Program-made: the position numbers and the translations under genes
Notes under the pieces: model-generated
Database searches by the model: none
What the model saw: only the letters and a program-made list of their open reading frames with translations
Told to the model about the DNA's origin: nothing
Part shown: piece by piece, positions 18,716 to 27,776 of the stretch
Numbering within the stretch: position 1 is the first letter of the stretch
Layout: the number at the start of each line of letters is the position of its first letter
Assembly: GCA_025846845.1 (NCBI GenBank)
Contig: JAOYTL010000001.1
Span: forward strand, 248,001 to 312,000
DNA from: Alloboseaceae bacterium BT-24-1
Lineage (GTDB): Bacteria > Pseudomonadota > Alphaproteobacteria > Rhizobiales > Beijerinckiaceae
Reading direction: 5' to 3'
DNA: 64,000 nucleotides

Positions 18716-19498
18716 ATGGGGCGTCGTCGTTCTCCCGATCGCGCCGTCTCTGGCCAGGAGCGCTTCCGCCTGCTGCGGGTCGAGCGCTTTTCCTCAGATA
18801 CCGAAAAGGCGATCTGGCATGGGTGCTCGCGCAATGCGCGCGTCGCCAAGGTGCTGGTCTACATGGCGGCGATCCGGATGCCGGGCCAGGGTGGGCTGCC
18901 GCTGACGCCCAATCCGAGCGTGACCTGCAAGGGCGCCGAGCAGCAGTTCTTCAGCGCCTCCGGCGAGAACCAGGCCGCGCATCTGCTGCCCGGCCAGATC
19001 CTGATCGACAACACCTATCCCTGGCTCTTCCTCCAGGGCGAGCCCGCGCGTCTCCTGCAGAACGAATTCGCCTATGTCGACCCGATCCATGCCAACTACA
19101 ACGCAGCCGATCGGCTGGCCGAGCGAAACGGCATGGTCGACAGCTTCGCCGCGGCCTGCCGCGCCGTGCTGACCAGCTCGGGCGAGCCCGAGCGCGACGT
19201 CTCAAATGCCTATCATCGCGTCTGGGTGTCAGGGGCTCTCGCGGCGATCGCCGCGGCCGAGCACGAATTGCGCTCCGAGCCGCTGCCGCCGCCGCTGATC
19301 TACGGTGAGCCCGGCACCGAGGACTACGGCATGATCCTCAATCTCGAGGAACGCGGCCAGGCGATGAACGACGAGGAGATCTGGAACAATTTCGAGCAGC
19401 TCAGCATGCTCGACTACTACCGCGCCGCCTTCGACGAGACGCCGTCCGAGATCGAGCCGCGCGCGATCGTTGGGCTGCTCTCGGGCCTTGTCCGGTAG
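18716..19498 (+). CDS. Hypothetical protein downstream of PAAR gene
   Basis: 260 residues from the ATG at 18716, which starts one base after the PAAR stop codon; a GTG at 18707 would add three residues and overlap. Neither a signal peptide nor a membrane segment is visible. The sequence is rich in Glu, Ala and aromatic residues (YPWLFLQGEPARLLQNEFAY; EEIWNNFEQLSMLDYYR). No family was recognised. The tight coupling to the PAAR gene suggests co-production; immunity, adaptor or second-effector roles are all possible. Confidence 0.75.
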   Translation: MGRRRSPDRAVSGQERFRLLRVERFSSDTEKAIWHGCSRNARVAKVLVYMAAIRMPGQGGLPLTPNPSVTCKGAEQQFFSASGENQAAHLLPGQILIDNTYPWLFLQGEPARLLQNEFAYVDPIHANYNAADRLAERNGMVDSFAAACRAVLTSSGEPERDVSNAYHRVWVSGALAAIAAAEHELRSEPLPPPLIYGEPGTEDYGMILNLEERGQAMNDEEIWNNFEQLSMLDYYRAAFDETPSEIEPRAIVGLLSGLVR

Positions 19499-19589
19499 CT
19501 TCTCGGCAAACTGCCGGCACCGCGGCTGCGAAACCTGACCTTAAGGAATTCGCGTGCAGCAGTGGCCTCCTTAACTGGAGGTCGCTGAC

Positions 19590-21221
19590 ATGGTGCAGCG
19601 CCATATCCTCGATCGCCTGCGGGCCGTCAGCCTGCGCCACCAGATCTATGCTGCGAGCTGCGCCTTTGTCGTCGTGATCTGCGCGCTGGTGGCGGTGGCG
19701 CTGATATCCTTCCGGCAGCAGGCTGAATATCAGGACAAGCTCGGCCTCGCTTCGCGTTCGGCCGCCTATGTCGAGCGGGCGAACGGCTTGATCTACGCTG
19801 TCGTGATGGAATCGCGCGGCATCTACATGTCGAGCGATTCCGAGACGGTGGCGCGCTACGGCGAAAACCTGCTGAAACGCAATCGCGACCTCGCCGATGT
19901 GGTCGAGGCCTGGGAGAAGATCGTCCGAAGCGACGACGCCGAGCTCTTTGCGGCGTTCAAGACGCGCATCGCCGAGTTCATCCGGTTCCGGGCCGAGCTG
20001 GTGCGCCGTGCCAATGTGATCGGCCAGGCAGCCGGCCGGGCATGGGGTGACAACGACGCAAACCGCGCCGCCAGGACTGCCCTCAATGCCGATCTAGAAG
20101 CTCTCGGACGGATCTATGCGCGGCGTGCCGACGAGGTCGTCATCCTGAATCAGCGTGCCTGGTTCACCACCTGGCTCATCGTTCTGCTTGGCCTCGCGGC
20201 GCTGGCTCTTGCTGCTTACGTTGGCGCGTTGATCCGCCGCTCGCTGATCGCTCCGTTGCACGAGATCACTGAAACCGCCGACCACATCGCGGCCGGCAAG
20301 GTCGTCGCTACCGTCCCGCACAGCGAGCGCCTCGACGAAGTCGGCAAGCTCGGACAGGCTGTGCAGCAGCTTCAGGACACGCTGATCCGCAACAAGGAAT
20401 TGCGGACGCTTGAACGGACGAGCGCGCGGCGGCGCGACAATCTCGAGATTCAGCTCCAGGAGAACAAGCGCCATCTGCTGGCGGCGATCAACAGCATGGT
20501 GCCGGGCCTGATGATGCTGGATCCGGAGGGCAAGGTCATCCTGATGAACGCGTCCTACCGGAAGATCTATCGGCTTCCCCAGGATCTGCCGCAATCGGGC
20601 CTGACGATCCGCGATATCCTTCGGCGCCGGATCGAGATCGGCACCTTCTCCGGCGACGTCGAGAGCTATGTCGAGGCCATCCTGGCGCGGATCGAGCAGG
20701 GCAGGCCCGCCGTCAAGCATGTCGACCTCAAGGACGGACGCGTCATCCGTATCGTCGAGCGGCCGATGACCGGCGGCGTCGGCTGGGTGTCGACGCACGA
20801 GGACTTCACCGAGCAGCGGCATCTGCAGCGCTCGCTCGAGTGCACCGAGCATCTGCTCGCCGCGATCATGGAGAACATCCGCGTGGCCATCGTCGTCAAG
20901 GATGCGGCCACGCTCCGCTACATATTCGTCAATCGCGCGGCAGAGGTCCTGTTCGGCGTCAGTCGTACCGAGATGATCGGTCGGGCGGCGCGCGATGTCT
21001 TCGATGCCGAGACCGCTGAGTGGATCGAGCGCGAGGATCGCCGGCTCCAGCGGGCGGATGCCGATGCCACAATGACGGTCCGCGCGATCGAGACCCCCGG
21101 GAACGGCCGCCGCCTGATCGGCATCAGGCGCGTGCCGGTTGCGAGCGATGACGGTCAGTCGCACGTGCTGCTGAGCCTGATCGAGGAGCAGGCCGAGCAG
21201 GCGACGGAGGCGGCCGGCTGA
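19590..21221 (+). CDS. Membrane sensor with HAMP and two PAS domains, no output domain
   Basis: 543 residues. Two membrane segments (about 18-42 and 190-212) enclose a helical periplasmic sensor domain. A HAMP domain follows (about 213-270), a short coiled coil, a first PAS of the type common in alphaproteobacteria (about 285-405; AINSMVPGLMMLDPEGKV) and a second PAS (about 415-530). The protein stops there: no histidine kinase, GGDEF, EAL or methyl-accepting domain. It may signal through a partner protein. The start follows a GGAGGT site by nine bases. It is not clearly part of the T6SS unit that ends 90 bases earlier. Confidence 0.85.
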   Translation: MVQRHILDRLRAVSLRHQIYAASCAFVVVICALVAVALISFRQQAEYQDKLGLASRSAAYVERANGLIYAVVMESRGIYMSSDSETVARYGENLLKRNRDLADVVEAWEKIVRSDDAELFAAFKTRIAEFIRFRAELVRRANVIGQAAGRAWGDNDANRAARTALNADLEALGRIYARRADEVVILNQRAWFTTWLIVLLGLAALALAAYVGALIRRSLIAPLHEITETADHIAAGKVVATVPHSERLDEVGKLGQAVQQLQDTLIRNKELRTLERTSARRRDNLEIQLQENKRHLLAAINSMVPGLMMLDPEGKVILMNASYRKIYRLPQDLPQSGLTIRDILRRRIEIGTFSGDVESYVEAILARIEQGRPAVKHVDLKDGRVIRIVERPMTGGVGWVSTHEDFTEQRHLQRSLECTEHLLAAIMENIRVAIVVKDAATLRYIFVNRAAEVLFGVSRTEMIGRAARDVFDAETAEWIEREDRRLQRADADATMTVRAIETPGNGRRLIGIRRVPVASDDGQSHVLLSLIEEQAEQATEAAG

Positions 21222-21232
21222 GGCGCGTTGCC

Positions 21233-22138
21233 TCAGCTCTCGCGGCGCGCGGGTGAAGCGGTCGCGACGATCAGCCCGGCGACCACGATCACGGCGATCC
21301 CGGCCCATGTCATTGGCGAGGGCAGGTCGCCGAACAGGGCGTAGCCAAGCGCGGTTGCGCCGATCAGTTCGAGATAGACGAAGGGCGAGAGCGTCTGCAC
21401 CTGCGCCAGGCGGAAGGCGCTGATCGTCATCAGGTTGCTGAGCGTCGAGACGAGGCCCATCAGCAGGATCAGCAGCAACCCTTCGCGGGTCGGCGTCGTC
21501 CATTGCAGCAGGACGAAGGGCATCAGCATCAGGATGCCGAGCACGAGCTGGATCGTCAGCGTCGCCACCGGCGGCCTGTCTTGGGCGGTGGCGCGGGTCA
21601 GCACCAGATAGCAAGCCATGCAGAAGCCGGAGGCCAGCGCGATCAGCGTGTCGGTGCTGGTGTCGGTGCCCGGGCGGACGACGAGAATGGCGCCGACGAA
21701 GCCGAGGGCGACGGCGAGCAGTTTTCGCCGGTCGAGCCGCTCGCGCAGCGCGACCGAAGCGAGCAGGGTCGCCACGATCGGGGCGATGAAATAGGCGCCG
21801 AGCGCATCGGCCAGCGGAATCCGCACGATCGCCACGAAATAGAGTGTCATCGCCGTGACGAGGAAGGCCGTGCGCAGGATCTGCGCCAGCCAATACCGAC
21901 CTTGCGATACGGGTGGGCCCGCTGGCTTCTGGCCACGCCAGAGCAGGGCGACCGGGAGCACGAAACCGAGCGCCGCGACATAGCGGATCCAGCTCAGGAA
22001 GACCGGCGCGTGCGCGTTGCTGAGGTATTTGGCGATGGCGTCGGAGGTCGGGATGATCAGCATCGACACCGCCATCAGCACGACGCCCAGTGTCTCGTTG
22101 CGGAACCGGGTGCGCGGCCGATCAGGGGAGGTGGTCAT
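21233..22138 (-). CDS. EamA-family (DMT superfamily) transporter
   Basis: About 301 residues from the ATG at 22138; in-frame starts exist at 22150 and 22183 but add only polar residues. Ten hydrophobic segments form two EamA repeats (LGVVLMAVSMLIIPTSDAIAKYL in the first; ALASGFCMACYLVLTRATAQ in the second). Members export metabolites, amino acids or drugs across the inner membrane; the substrate cannot be told. It faces the PAS sensor tail to tail, 11 bases apart. Confidence 0.88.
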   Translation of the reverse strand: MTTSPDRPRTRFRNETLGVVLMAVSMLIIPTSDAIAKYLSNAHAPVFLSWIRYVAALGFVLPVALLWRGQKPAGPPVSQGRYWLAQILRTAFLVTAMTLYFVAIVRIPLADALGAYFIAPIVATLLASVALRERLDRRKLLAVALGFVGAILVVRPGTDTSTDTLIALASGFCMACYLVLTRATAQDRPPVATLTIQLVLGILMLMPFVLLQWTTPTREGLLLILLMGLVSTLSNLMTISAFRLAQVQTLSPFVYLELIGATALGYALFGDLPSPMTWAGIAVIVVAGLIVATASPARRES

Positions 22139-22202
22139 GCGGCGACCCATACATGATTCCGCCTGACTGGCGGGTGCTGTCATTAATGCCTTTGAAGCTT
22201 CG

Positions 22203-22218
22203 GTAAATACTCGTTAAC
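22203..22218 (+). promoter_or_regulatory. Possible CtrA-type binding site
   Basis: The stretch GTAA-N7-TTAAC departs at one base from the CtrA full-site consensus TTAA-N7-TTAAC of alphaproteobacteria. It lies in the AT-richer divergent gap upstream of the 36-residue gene at 22315, dnaE on the plus strand and the EamA gene on the minus strand. A single match of this length is weak evidence. Confidence 0.3.
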
Positions 22219-22314
22219 CGCTCGCGGTATTGGCCAGCCAGCATTGGCTTGGTGGTGTTGACGCGAACAAACGGAAAACTAATATGAACATATATAGAAC
22301 ATTGGAGGTCGGAC

Positions 22315-22425
22315 ATGCTGGTTGCCCGCAAGCTGATGGCCGGAGCCGTGGAGTTCCTGGCGCTCGCACTCTTCGTTGGAATGATCTGGGTCTGGGCGGC
22401 GCTCGCCTCGGGGCCGCACGTCTGA
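22315..22425 (+). CDS. 36-residue single-pass membrane protein
   Basis: An ATG at 22315 follows GGAGG by about seven bases and opens a frame of 36 codons ending TGA at 22423-22425. The product begins MLVARKLMAGAVEFLALALF and continues as one hydrophobic helix to VWAALASG. A positively charged N-terminus ahead of the helix is right for an inner-membrane microprotein with its N-terminus inside. No known family was recognised. The good ribosome-binding site, AT-rich upstream region and helix pattern support a real gene. Confidence 0.55.
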   Translation: MLVARKLMAGAVEFLALALFVGMIWVWAALASGPHV

Positions 22426-22607
22426 CAGCCCCACGGACAGAGGCTGGAGATGCTTTGGCGGCGTGTCCACAGCCTCGCATCCCGGCCCGCTCGACCGGGA
22501 TGGGGTGGCGCGCCATAACCGGTTTGGAGCATGCTCCGGGATTAAGAATCGGCGCAGGTTCTTTCGCTCGGCCCACTGGCTGAACGGACGGCGCGCCGGA
22601 GGGCGCG

Positions 22608-25600
22608 ATGACCGACCGCAAAGACGACAAACTGGTTCAGGACGAGGTCGGCTTCGTCCACCTGCATGTCCATTCGAGCTATTCGCTGCTCGAAGGCGCG
22701 ATCCAGGTCGGCACGCTTGCCAAGCTCGCCACCGGCGATGGCCAGCCGGCCATGGCGCTGACCGATACCAACAATCTGTTCGGCGCGCTCGAATTCTCCG
22801 AGAAACTGGCGAGCTCCGGCGTCCAGCCGATCGCCGGCGTGCAGCTCTCCGTCGACTTCGCCGATGAGGATACGGGCGGACGCAAACCCGTCCAGAGCGT
22901 GACGCCGCATCTTGTCCTGCTGGCCACGAGCGAGGCCGGCTACAGCAACCTGATGAAGCTGGTGACGCAGGCCTGCCTGGTGGCCGGTGCCGGCGCGCCG
23001 GTCGCGGCGATCGACCACGTCGCCGAATGCGGCGATGATCTCATCGCGCTGACCGGCGGCTTCGGTGGGCCGCTCGACGCAGCCTTGCGCGCCGGCCAGC
23101 CGGCCCAGGCTGCCGCACGGCTAAAGCGCCTGCAGGAGATTTTTGGCGACCGGCTCTATGTCGAGATCCAGCGCCATGAGCGCGAGGACGGAGCGACGAT
23201 CGAGGCCGGGCTGCTGCGGCTCGCCTATGATGCCGACCTGCCGATCGTCGCCACCAACGAGCCCTATTTCGGCAAGGCGGCCGATTTCGAGGCGCATGAC
23301 GCGCTGCTCGCGGTCGCGGCCGGTAGGCTGGTCTCCGACAATGAGCGCCGGCGCGTCACGCCGGAGCATTATTTCGCCAGCCGGGCCGAGATGAAGCGGC
23401 GCTTCGCCGACCTGCCGGAGGCGCTGGCTTCGACCGTCGAGATCGCCCGGCGCTGCTCCTGGCGTGTCGGCCTGCGCAAACCGATCCTGCCACGCTTCGG
23501 CGAGGAGGGGCGGGACGAGGCCGAGGAGCTGGAGAGCCAGGCGAAGGCAGGGCTCGAAGCACGGCTTGCCAAGCATGGCCCGGCTGCGAACTTCACCATT
23601 GAGGACTACGAAAAGCGGCTCGCCTTCGAGCTTTCAATTATCACCCGGATGAAATTCCCGGGCTATTTCCTGATCGTTGCCGACTTCATCAAATGGGCCA
23701 AGGACCATGACATCCCGGTCGGCCCCGGCCGCGGTTCGGGCGCAGGCTCGCTCGTCGCCTATGCCTTGACCATCACCGATGTCGACCCGCTGCGCTTCGG
23801 CCTGCTGTTCGAGCGCTTCCTCAACCCCGATCGCGTCTCGATGCCGGACTTCGACATCGACTTCTGCCAGTACCGGCGTGAAGAGGTGATCGACTACGTC
23901 AAGCATCGCTATGGCGAGCAGCGCGTCGCCCAGATCATCACCTTCGGCACTTTGCAGGCGCGCGGCGTGCTGCGCGACGTCGGCCGGGTGCTGGAGATGC
24001 CCTACGGCCAGGTCGACAAGCTGACCAAGCTGGTGCCGCAGAATCCGGCCAAGCCGATCACCTTGCCCGAGGCCATCGCCGGCGAACCCAAGCTGCAGGA
24101 GGCGGCGGCCGAGGAGCCGGTCGTCGCCCGCCTGCTCGAGATCGCCCAGAAGCTCGAGGGGCTGCACCGCCACGCCTCGACCCACGCCGCCGGCGTTGTC
24201 ATCGGCGACAGGCCGCTGGAGGAACTCGTCGCGCTCTCGGTCGACCCGCGCACCGGCATGCGCGTCACCCAGTTCAACATGAAGTGGGTCGAGCAGGCCG
24301 GGCTGGTGAAGTTCGACTTCCTCGGCCTGAAGACGCTGACCACGCTGACCATCGCGGTCAAGCTGATCGCCCAGCGCGGGATCGAGGTCGATCTGGCGCA
24401 ACTGCCCTTCGACGATCCGAAGACCTATGAGATGCTGTCGCGCGGCGAGACAGTCGGCGTGTTCCAGGTGGAATCGGTCGGCATGCGCAAGGCGCTGGTC
24501 GAGATGAAGGCCGACCGGATCGAGGATCTGATCGCGCTGGTGGCGCTCTATCGCCCCGGCCCGATGGACAACATCCCGACCTATTGCCGCCGCAAGCTCG
24601 GGCTGGAGGAGCCGACCTATCTGCATCCCGGCATGGAGCCGTTCCTCTCCGAGACGCATGGCATCATCGTCTATCAGGAACAGGTGATGCAGGTGGCGCA
24701 GGCGCTGTCGGGCTACTCGCTCGGCGAAGCCGACCTGTTGCGCCGCGCCATGGGCAAGAAGATCAAGGCCGAGATGGACGCCCAGCGCGACCGTTTCGTG
24801 AAGGGGGCGATCGAATCCGGGCTGAAGAAGGACTTGGCCTCCGAGATCTTCGACCTGCTGGCGAAGTTCGCCGACTACGGCTTCAACAAGAGCCATGCGG
24901 CCGCCTATGCCGTGGTCGCCTTCCAGACCGCCTACCTCAAGGCGAACTATCCCGTCGAGTTCCTTGCGGCGTCGATGACGCTCGATATCGGCAATACCGA
25001 CAAGCTCTCGGAATTCCGCCGCGATGCGGAGCGGCTCGGCATCAAGGTCGAGCCGCCCTCGATCAACCGGTCCGGCGTCGATTTCGACGTCGCCGATGGC
25101 GCGATCCGCTATGCGCTCGGCGCGATCAAGGGCGTCGGTCGCGTTGCGGTCGAGTCGATCGTCGCGGCGCGTGCCAAGGAGGGCCCGTTCCGCGATCTCG
25201 CCGATTTCGCTCGCCGGATCGACACGCGCCTGGTCAACCGCCGTACCATCGAAGCGCTGATCTCGGCCGGCTCGCTCGACGAGGTCGAGCCGGAGCGTGC
25301 CAAGGCGATGGTGGCGGTCGACGGCATGCTCGCCCTCTCGAACCGCACTCGCGATGCAGCCGAAGGTGGCCAGTCCGAACTCTTCGGTGGCGGCGGCGTG
25401 GCAGAAGCCTTCCGCATTCCGCCGTTCGAGCCCTGGGCGCCCGCTGAGCGGCTGCAGCGCGAGCACGATGCCGTCGGCTTCTTCCTCTCCGGCCACCCGC
25501 TCGACGATTACGAGCATCTGCTCAAGCGCCTGCGGGTGCAGAGCTATGCCGATTTCGCCCGCAATGTCCGCGCCAGCGGCACCTCGATCGCCAAGGTCGC

Positions 25601-26075
25601 CGCCTCCGTCATCGACAGGTCGGAACGGCGGACCAAGTCCGGCAACAAGATGGGCATCGTGCAGCTGTCCGATCCCAGCGGCCAGTTCGAAGCGATCCTG
25701 TTCTCGGAAGGCCTGCAGCGCTATCGCGAGCTGCTCGAGCCCGGCGCGGCGCTGGTCCTGCGGCTCTCGGCCGTGCTCGACGGCGAGGAGGTGCGCCCGC
25801 GAATCGAGGATTGCGAGCGGCTCGACGATCTCGCCAACCGGCAAAAGCAGGACCTCTGCATCTTCCTGCGCGACGACAAGGCGCTGGCCTCGATCGCCGA
25901 GCGAGTGAAGCCGCGCGACGGCGTGCGCGCCGACGGCAAGATCTCGCTGGTGATGATCCTCGACGACGGCGCCCAGGAGGTCGAGATCGAATTGCCGGGG
26001 CGCTATCCGGTCAACCAACAGGTGGCCAACGCGGTGCGTGCCGCGCCGGGCGTGGTGAACGTCGAATTGCGCTGA
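22608..26075 (+). CDS. dnaE: DNA polymerase III alpha subunit (DnaE1)
   Basis: 1155 residues, the DnaE1 length. An N-terminal PHP domain (FVHLHVHSSYSLLEGA) leads to the C-family polymerase core with VGPGRGSGAGSLVAYAL and the catalytic aspartates in PDFDIDF (D414, D416). Helix-hairpin-helix and OB-fold regions follow (LRVQSYADFARNVRASG; MGIVQLSDPSGQFEAILF), then the C-terminal tau/beta-binding region. It is the replicative polymerase subunit. No intein or frameshift was seen. Confidence 0.97.
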   Translation: MTDRKDDKLVQDEVGFVHLHVHSSYSLLEGAIQVGTLAKLATGDGQPAMALTDTNNLFGALEFSEKLASSGVQPIAGVQLSVDFADEDTGGRKPVQSVTPHLVLLATSEAGYSNLMKLVTQACLVAGAGAPVAAIDHVAECGDDLIALTGGFGGPLDAALRAGQPAQAAARLKRLQEIFGDRLYVEIQRHEREDGATIEAGLLRLAYDADLPIVATNEPYFGKAADFEAHDALLAVAAGRLVSDNERRRVTPEHYFASRAEMKRRFADLPEALASTVEIARRCSWRVGLRKPILPRFGEEGRDEAEELESQAKAGLEARLAKHGPAANFTIEDYEKRLAFELSIITRMKFPGYFLIVADFIKWAKDHDIPVGPGRGSGAGSLVAYALTITDVDPLRFGLLFERFLNPDRVSMPDFDIDFCQYRREEVIDYVKHRYGEQRVAQIITFGTLQARGVLRDVGRVLEMPYGQVDKLTKLVPQNPAKPITLPEAIAGEPKLQEAAAEEPVVARLLEIAQKLEGLHRHASTHAAGVVIGDRPLEELVALSVDPRTGMRVTQFNMKWVEQAGLVKFDFLGLKTLTTLTIAVKLIAQRGIEVDLAQLPFDDPKTYEMLSRGETVGVFQVESVGMRKALVEMKADRIEDLIALVALYRPGPMDNIPTYCRRKLGLEEPTYLHPGMEPFLSETHGIIVYQEQVMQVAQALSGYSLGEADLLRRAMGKKIKAEMDAQRDRFVKGAIESGLKKDLASEIFDLLAKFADYGFNKSHAAAYAVVAFQTAYLKANYPVEFLAASMTLDIGNTDKLSEFRRDAERLGIKVEPPSINRSGVDFDVADGAIRYALGAIKGVGRVAVESIVAARAKEGPFRDLADFARRIDTRLVNRRTIEALISAGSLDEVEPERAKAMVAVDGMLALSNRTRDAAEGGQSELFGGGGVAEAFRIPPFEPWAPAERLQREHDAVGFFLSGHPLDDYEHLLKRLRVQSYADFARNVRASGTSIAKVAASVIDRSERRTKSGNKMGIVQLSDPSGQFEAILFSEGLQRYRELLEPGAALVLRLSAVLDGEEVRPRIEDCERLDDLANRQKQDLCIFLRDDKALASIAERVKPRDGVRADGKISLVMILDDGAQEVEIELPGRYPVNQQVANAVRAAPGVVNVELR

Positions 26076-26170
26076 GAGCAAGTACCGAGCTCGCCAGGCT
26101 CAGTCTTGCGCTGTCGGCGAGCAAGGCTTCAGAGTGCGCGCAGACAAAGATGACGTCCGGGGGGGACCGA

Positions 26171-26893
26171 ATGAAGCAGTATGTCGCGCGCATTCCGATG
26201 AGCCTTGCCGTGCCCGAGGCGATGCATTGGGCGATCAAGGACGTGCTTGAAGGCGAGTACGAAGCCGGCTTCGATGGCGTCGGCCTCGATATCCTCGACA
26301 TCGGCGCCAATGTCGGCTCGTTCGCGCTTTGGGCGAGCGCCCGCTGGCCCGGCAGCGCGGTGACCTCCTATGAGCCGCATCCGGGCACTTTCGCGCTGCT
26401 GCAGCAGAATACCCGGCTGCGCCGCGACATCGTCACGGTCAACGCCGCGCTGTTTCCGGGCGGTCAGAAAACGGCGACCTTCCTCAGCCGCTTTGCCGGC
26501 GATGGCGAGTCGGGTCTTGCCTCCTATGCCGGCGACACCTTCGTGGCCGACGCGATGGTCGAGCGCTACGAGGTGGCGGTGGTCGACCCAGCGAGCCTGC
26601 CCTCGGCTGACATCGTCAAGATCGACATCGAGGGCGGAGAGGGCGACGTGCTCGACCATCTCGACCTGTCGAAGACCTCGCTGGTGCTGCTCGAATACCA
26701 GAACCGCAAGAACCGCCTGCAGCTGGAGGCACGCCTCGCTACCGATTTCGAACTGATCGACACGGTGGAGCACATCTGGGATCCGCTGCTCGAACAGCGC
26801 TGTTATCGGCCCGATCTCGCCGGCGACGTCTATGGCCGCATGTTCGCCGTGCGCAAGGGCGTGACGCGGATGACGCGGGCGGTGGGAGAATGA
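26171..26893 (+). CDS. FkbM-family SAM-dependent methyltransferase
   Basis: 240 residues. The frame is open back into dnaE, but the ATG at 26171 after a GGGGGGGA site is the natural start; 26150 is an alternative. Motif I is LDILDIGANVGSFALWAS, followed by the acidic SYEPHPGTF and by the FkbM-typical VKIDIEGGEGDVL. FkbM enzymes mostly O-methylate sugars or polyketides; the substrate here is unknown. It lies 95 bases after dnaE on the same strand. Confidence 0.85.
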   Translation: MKQYVARIPMSLAVPEAMHWAIKDVLEGEYEAGFDGVGLDILDIGANVGSFALWASARWPGSAVTSYEPHPGTFALLQQNTRLRRDIVTVNAALFPGGQKTATFLSRFAGDGESGLASYAGDTFVADAMVERYEVAVVDPASLPSADIVKIDIEGGEGDVLDHLDLSKTSLVLLEYQNRKNRLQLEARLATDFELIDTVEHIWDPLLEQRCYRPDLAGDVYGRMFAVRKGVTRMTRAVGE

Positions 26894-27035
26894 GCGGCGG
26901 CCTGCGCCCGGCTGTCGTCGCTGTCGGCGCGCGAAGGCATATCGTCGCGCTCTGACTGGCGGTATCATGGCGCGCTTCGGCTCCGGCTCCGCACCTCCGG
27001 CCGCCGAGGCGCCGATAGCAGCTCGGGAGGAGAGG

Positions 27036-27761
27036 ATGCAGGACGGCTTCGGGATCGACCGGCGCAGCCTGGTCGCTGGCGCTACGGTGCTTGTCGCATC
27101 CGCCGCGGCGTCACCACTGAAGGCACAGGAGAAGCCGGTGATCGATGCAAGGACCGCCCTCATCGTCGTCGACGTGCAGAATGATTTCTGCCCGGGCGGC
27201 AGCCTGGCAGTGGGCAAGGGCGACGAAGTCGTCGCCGTCATCAACGCCTTGGGCAAGCGCTTCGCCAATGTCGTCATGACGCAGGACTGGCACCCGGCCG
27301 GCCATTCCTCCTTCGCCAGCAGCCATCCCGGCAAGAAGCCGTTCGAGATGATGCAGATGCCTTATGGCCCGCAGGTGCTCTGGCCCGACCACTGCATCCA
27401 GGGCAGCAAGGGCGCCGAGTTCCGCGCCGATCTCGACCTCACCATGGCGCAGACCATCGTGCGCAAGGGCTATCGCCGCGAGGTCGACAGCTATTCCGGC
27501 TTCGTCGAGGCCGACCGCAAGACGCCGACCGGCCTCGGCGGCTATCTCAGGGAACGCGGCGTCGCCCGCGCCGTCATTGTTGGCCTCGCCACCGATTTCT
27601 GCGTCGGCTGGACAGCGCAGGATGCGGCGCGCAACGGGCTGGAGACCCTCGTGGTCGAGGAGGCGTGCCGGGCGATCGACCTCAACGGCTCGCTCGACAA
27701 GGCCTGGGCCGACATGGCGGCGCTCGGCGTGAAACGGGCGCGGCTGGCCGATCTGATCTGA
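27036..27761 (+). CDS. pncA: Nicotinamidase with Tat-type signal peptide
   Basis: 241 residues from the ATG at 27036, directly after a GGGAGGAGAGG site; the frame extends to 26967. Nicotinamidase hydrolyses nicotinamide to nicotinate for NAD salvage. The catalytic triad is Asp in IVVDVQNDF, Lys in VRKGY and Cys in LATDFCV, and the metal site is DWHPAGH. An N-terminal DRRSLVAGATVLVASAAASP looks like a twin-arginine signal ending PLKAQ, which would place the enzyme in the periplasm. That location is inferred from the sequence. Confidence 0.92.
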   Translation: MQDGFGIDRRSLVAGATVLVASAAASPLKAQEKPVIDARTALIVVDVQNDFCPGGSLAVGKGDEVVAVINALGKRFANVVMTQDWHPAGHSSFASSHPGKKPFEMMQMPYGPQVLWPDHCIQGSKGAEFRADLDLTMAQTIVRKGYRREVDSYSGFVEADRKTPTGLGGYLRERGVARAVIVGLATDFCVGWTAQDAARNGLETLVVEEACRAIDLNGSLDKAWADMAALGVKRARLADLI

Positions 27762-27776
27762 CGAATTGAGGTGCGC

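Noticed and set aside
23634..26081. 815-codon open frame opposite dnaE
   Set aside because: Antisense shadow of a well-supported polymerase gene; no recognisable domain.
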